Source of the DNA: Streptosporangiaceae bacterium
GTDB taxonomy: Bacteria; Actinomycetota; Actinomycetes; Streptosporangiales; Streptosporangiaceae
Assembly (NCBI GenBank): GCA_030043395.1
Contig: JASHXW010000227.1
Span: forward strand, 1-7,855
Direction of reading: 5' to 3'
Length of the DNA stretch: 7,855 nt
The position numbers and the translations under genes are program-made. Positions 6,089 through 7,855 of the stretch are shown here, in pieces. The notes beneath the pieces were generated by a model. That model had not been told where the DNA came from and ran no database searches. It saw only the letters and a list, made by a program, of their open reading frames with translations. Numbering within the stretch: position 1 is the first letter of the stretch; the number at the start of each line of letters is the position of its first letter.

Positions 6089-6128
6089 CGGCACGCACGA
6101 GCGAGCCAAACCAGACTGCTAGCAGATT

Positions 6129-6167
6129 GGTGGGCGCCGCCGTCCGCGCGGGACGCCGGCGCCCACC
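6129..6167. terminator. Bidirectional terminator-like hairpin between convergent genes
   Basis: Outer arms GGTGGGCGCCG (6129-6139) and CGGCGCCCACC (6157-6167) pair perfectly over 11 bp. After a C-C mismatch, CGTCC (6141-6145) pairs with GGACG (6151-6155) around a 5-nt loop, giving 16 pairs in total. It lies 40 nt after the repeat-protein stop and 29 nt after the peptidase stop on the other strand, so it can serve both. There is no U-tract on either side, as is common for actinobacterial terminators. A 10-bp palindrome CTGCTAGCAG (6116-6125) sits just before it. Confidence 0.75.
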
Positions 6168-6195
6168 GTCATTCATCGCAGGGCACGACCGGTGA

Positions 6196-7437
6196 TCACG
6201 GGTAGTTGATCGGGCTGCCCAGGCCGGTCACCAGGTCGTATCCGGTCCCTGCCGTGCAGTCGGTGCCGCAGCTTCCGTTCGTGCCGCTGGTGATATCCCG
6301 CAGGTTGGTGGCGTAACCACCTGAGTAGATGGCGGCGTCACCCTGCAGCGCGGTGTCGCCCGCCGCGGCGCCCGCTGCCAGGATGCCAGCCCAGTCCGGC
6401 GCTCCCACGCTCGTGCCGCCGACCGTCCACCAGCCGGACTGGCCGTCGTACGCCGTGCTGTCGTAGATCGACACGCCGGTGCTCGGATTAGCATCGAACG
6501 AGACGTCAGGAATGCCGCGCTTCCCGCTGGTCAGGGCCGAGATCGTGGTAGCCCCGTAGACCTTGCCGGTATAGCTGCTCTGATAGCTCGGAATCGACTC
6601 GTACTTCGAGATGCCGCCGCTGCCGTCGGACCATGTCGTCTCGCTGGTGAAGCCCGAGCAGGACGTCCCGCTGCAGCCATTCAGCGTGGTGCCGCCGACC
6701 GCGACCACGTCCGGCGACGCTGCCGGATAGTACGCGCCGTGCGCGTCGTCACCCGCGGACGCCACGTAGGTGGTGCCGGCATGGGTGAAGTACGAGTCGT
6801 AGCTCGTCTCCGAACTGCTCTCGCTGCCGCCCCAGCTCATCGACACCTCGTTGGCGTCGATGCTGTTCGCGTAGGAGACCGCGGCAAAGAGGTTCGCGTC
6901 GGTGGAACTCTTGGCTTCCACCAGCACGATCTTGGCGCCTGGCGCTTCGGCGTGTGCCCACTCGATGTCCAGCGACTCTTCCAGGGCCCAGTCGCTGTTG
7001 CTCGACGGCTTGCCGGACGGCTCGGCCACCTCGAAGCACGCGCCTGACTGCGTCAGCGACGTGCAGGTAGACAAGGCCGGGTAGCCGTATTCGGCATTGA
7101 AGACGTTCAGGTCGGAAAGCGCGTTCGGGTCGTTGTAGGCGTCGACTATGGCGATGATCTGGCCCGCGCCGGCGTTCGAGGTGGACGAAAGGCCGGACAG
7201 GTTGTAGACGGACTGAATGGCGCTGGGCGGCAATCCGGTCGGACTGGTCACCGTCACGTCGGGGCTGTTGCCGATGTGCCGGCCGACATGCAGGTGAAGC
7301 ACCTTGAACGTGGTGTGGAACCTGAAGGCGTGATGGGTCTTCGCCGTTGCCGCCAGAGCAGTGCCCCCCGACGCCGCCATGGCTACCGTGAACCCGGCTC
7401 CAATCGCTGCGATGCCTAGCCGTCTCTTCCAGTTCAT
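6196..7437 (-). CDS. Secreted S53 (sedolisin) family serine peptidase without a full prodomain
   Basis: A 413-residue serine-carboxyl peptidase, a family that cleaves proteins mostly at acid pH. Residues 1-30 form a signal peptide: MNWKRR, an apolar core, and an Ala-rich end ALAATA. The sedolisin signatures are Glu153 and Asp157 in WALEESLDIEW (spaced by 4 as in the family), the oxyanion Asp230 in VASAGDD, and nucleophile Ser343 in GGTSVGAP. The C-terminal calcium site is DIT (381-383) with GTGYDLVTGLGSP (397-409). Possible disulfides are 125/134, 255/260 and 390/394. Only about 55 residues separate the signal peptide from the catalytic domain (GLPPSAIQSVYNLSG), far short of the roughly 150-200-residue activation domain of classical sedolisins; similar short forms occur in actinobacteria. 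The ATG has GGAAGGAA (plus-strand 7448-7455) 10 nt upstream. It converges on the secreted repeat protein and diverges from the carboxylase gene. Confidence 0.93.
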   Translation of the reverse strand: MNWKRRLGIAAIGAGFTVAMAASGGTALAATAKTHHAFRFHTTFKVLHLHVGRHIGNSPDVTVTSPTGLPPSAIQSVYNLSGLSSTSNAGAGQIIAIVDAYNDPNALSDLNVFNAEYGYPALSTCTSLTQSGACFEVAEPSGKPSSNSDWALEESLDIEWAHAEAPGAKIVLVEAKSSTDANLFAAVSYANSIDANEVSMSWGGSESSSETSYDSYFTHAGTTYVASAGDDAHGAYYPAASPDVVAVGGTTLNGCSGTSCSGFTSETTWSDGSGGISKYESIPSYQSSYTGKVYGATTISALTSGKRGIPDVSFDANPSTGVSIYDSTAYDGQSGWWTVGGTSVGAPDWAGILAAGAAAGDTALQGDAAIYSGGYATNLRDITSGTNGSCGTDCTAGTGYDLVTGLGSPINYP

Positions 7438-7483
7438 ACGCTGACCGTTCCTTCCCGAGTGCCCAGGATGGGCCCTTCAGCGC

Positions 7484-7512
7484 ATGATGACTGCGGCAGA
7501 AAAGGGCGTCAA
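7484..7512 (-). promoter_or_regulatory. Candidate sigma-70-type promoter of the S53 peptidase gene
   Basis: On the minus strand TTGACG (plus 7507-7512) is followed after exactly 17 nt by CATCAT (plus 7484-7489), matching 5 of 6 and 4 of 6 consensus positions. Initiation near 7477 would leave a leader of about 40 nt. That leader contains a small GCCCA/TGGGC hairpin (7461-7473) and then the ribosome binding site. Confidence 0.5.
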
Positions 7513-7529
7513 GATGTCCGGCTAAGTAA

Positions 7530-7589
7530 CTCTACGAACCCTCTTGAACGCTCTAGGTAAGACATCACGGATAAGGTGATTGATAACTT
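7530..7589. promoter_or_regulatory. Cluster of short repeats in the peptidase/carboxylase divergent region
   Basis: This AT-richer stretch holds three CTCT-led units at 7530, 7541 and 7551, the first two sharing GAAC, spaced 11 and 10 nt apart (one helical turn). Next come an inverted repeat ATCAC (7564-7568) / GTGAT (7576-7580) and two GATAA copies 12 nt apart (7570 and 7582). It looks like a regulator-binding region, but no known operator is recognised. Confidence 0.3.
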
Positions 7590-7650
7590 CCGATGATGGC
7601 CCGCCAGGCTGACGGGAGAGCCCGGGATCGCAGCGGACCGCGCTCTGTCC

Positions 7651-7656
7651 TACCCT
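7651..7656 (+). promoter_or_regulatory. Possible -10 box for a leaderless carboxylase transcript
   Basis: TACCCT (TANNNT type) ends 7 nt before the ATG of the carboxylase beta subunit. That ATG has no Shine-Dalgarno and no alternative in-frame start before a stop at 7610. Initiation at the ATG itself would fit. No clear -35 box is seen. Confidence 0.4.
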
Positions 7657-7663
7657 GTCCGGC

Positions 7664-7855
7664 ATGGCCACCGATGCTGCCCATCCCGTCGCAGAGGACG
7701 GCGAGCCCGCCGAGCCGATCAACATCCACACCACTGCGGGCAAGATCGCCGACCTGGAGAGACGCAGGTACGAGGCGATCCACGCCGGCTCCGCGCGGGC
7801 CGTCGAGCGCCAGCACGCCAAGGGCAAGATGACGGCGCGCGAGCGGATCGACTAC
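7664..7855 (+). CDS. pccB: Acyl-CoA carboxylase carboxyltransferase beta subunit (partial, N-terminal 64 residues)
   Basis: The first 64 codons of a gene running off the right edge. After a short acidic leader, the sequence [16 protein letters not shown] (19-34), [16 protein letters not shown] (41-56) and TARERID (57-63) is the hallmark N-terminus of the PccB/AccD5-type beta subunit. This subunit transfers carboxyl from carboxybiotin to propionyl-CoA or acetyl-CoA, giving methylmalonyl-CoA or malonyl-CoA. The carboxybiotin-handling and CoA-binding crotonase domains are outside the window, so substrate choice and the symbol are tentative. No Shine-Dalgarno precedes the ATG; TACCCT 7 nt upstream suggests a leaderless mRNA. 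The biotin ligase needed by the partner alpha subunit is encoded 5 kb to the left. Confidence 0.88.
   Translation, partial: MATDAAHPVAEDGEPAEPINIHTTAGKIADLERRRYEAIHAGSARAVERQHAKGKMTARERIDY

Noticed and set aside
4202..6109. Minus-strand 635-codon open frame opposite the repeat protein
   Set aside because: Long antisense frames are expected in GC-rich DNA. The product has no domain or repeat logic, while the plus strand has a signal peptide and 14 ordered repeats.
6196..7437. Subtilisin (S8) reading of the secreted peptidase
   Set aside because: It lacks the S8 Asp/His motifs. The Glu/Asp/Ser set and the C-terminal calcium site match S53.

Overview
The window is GC-rich chromosomal DNA from an actinobacterium. 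Coding third positions are mostly G or C, several starts are GTG or lack a Shine-Dalgarno sequence, and the secreted proteins look typically actinobacterial. The exact order cannot be fixed by eye. Nothing suggests a plasmid, phage or transposon: no transposase, integrase, tRNA, CRISPR array or rRNA was seen.

Left block, all on the minus strand (1-2533). Read in transcription order it holds birA (biotin protein ligase, 2533-1703), a small two-helix membrane protein with a bacterial PH domain (1653-1126), an enoyl-CoA hydratase family enzyme (1071-217), and the start of a hydroxymethylglutaryl-CoA lyase that runs off the left edge (224-1). The last two overlap by 8 nt and look translationally coupled. 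The hydratase/lyase pair fits leucine-type acyl-CoA breakdown. A perfect 19-bp inverted repeat lies inside the 3' end of birA.

Middle, plus strand (2671-6088). After a divergent intergenic region comes a possible 36-codon ORF with a strong ribosome binding site. Its stop overlaps by ATGA the start of a PP2C-family Ser/Thr phosphatase that keeps all metal-binding motifs. Next is a 720-residue secreted protein made of 14 repeats of about 48 residues. Every repeat has a closely spaced cysteine pair, and 13 carry an Asp-box, so it is most likely one or two beta-propellers. A perfect 23-bp tandem duplication containing its ribosome binding site sits directly before its ATG.

Right block (6089-7855). 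A strong hairpin separates the propeller gene from a convergent minus-strand gene for a secreted S53 (sedolisin) peptidase without a recognisable full prodomain. Divergent from that, the first 64 codons of an acyl-CoA carboxylase beta subunit (PccB/AccD5-like) run off the right edge.

How it fits together: birA attaches biotin to the carrier protein of acyl-CoA carboxylases, so birA and the carboxylase gene form a functional pair flanking the window, with the hydratase and lyase as further acyl-CoA enzymes. The phosphatase, the repeat protein and the S53 peptidase lie between birA and the carboxylase and have no obvious link to biotin metabolism. They are the accessory part of this locus and the part most worth a second look.
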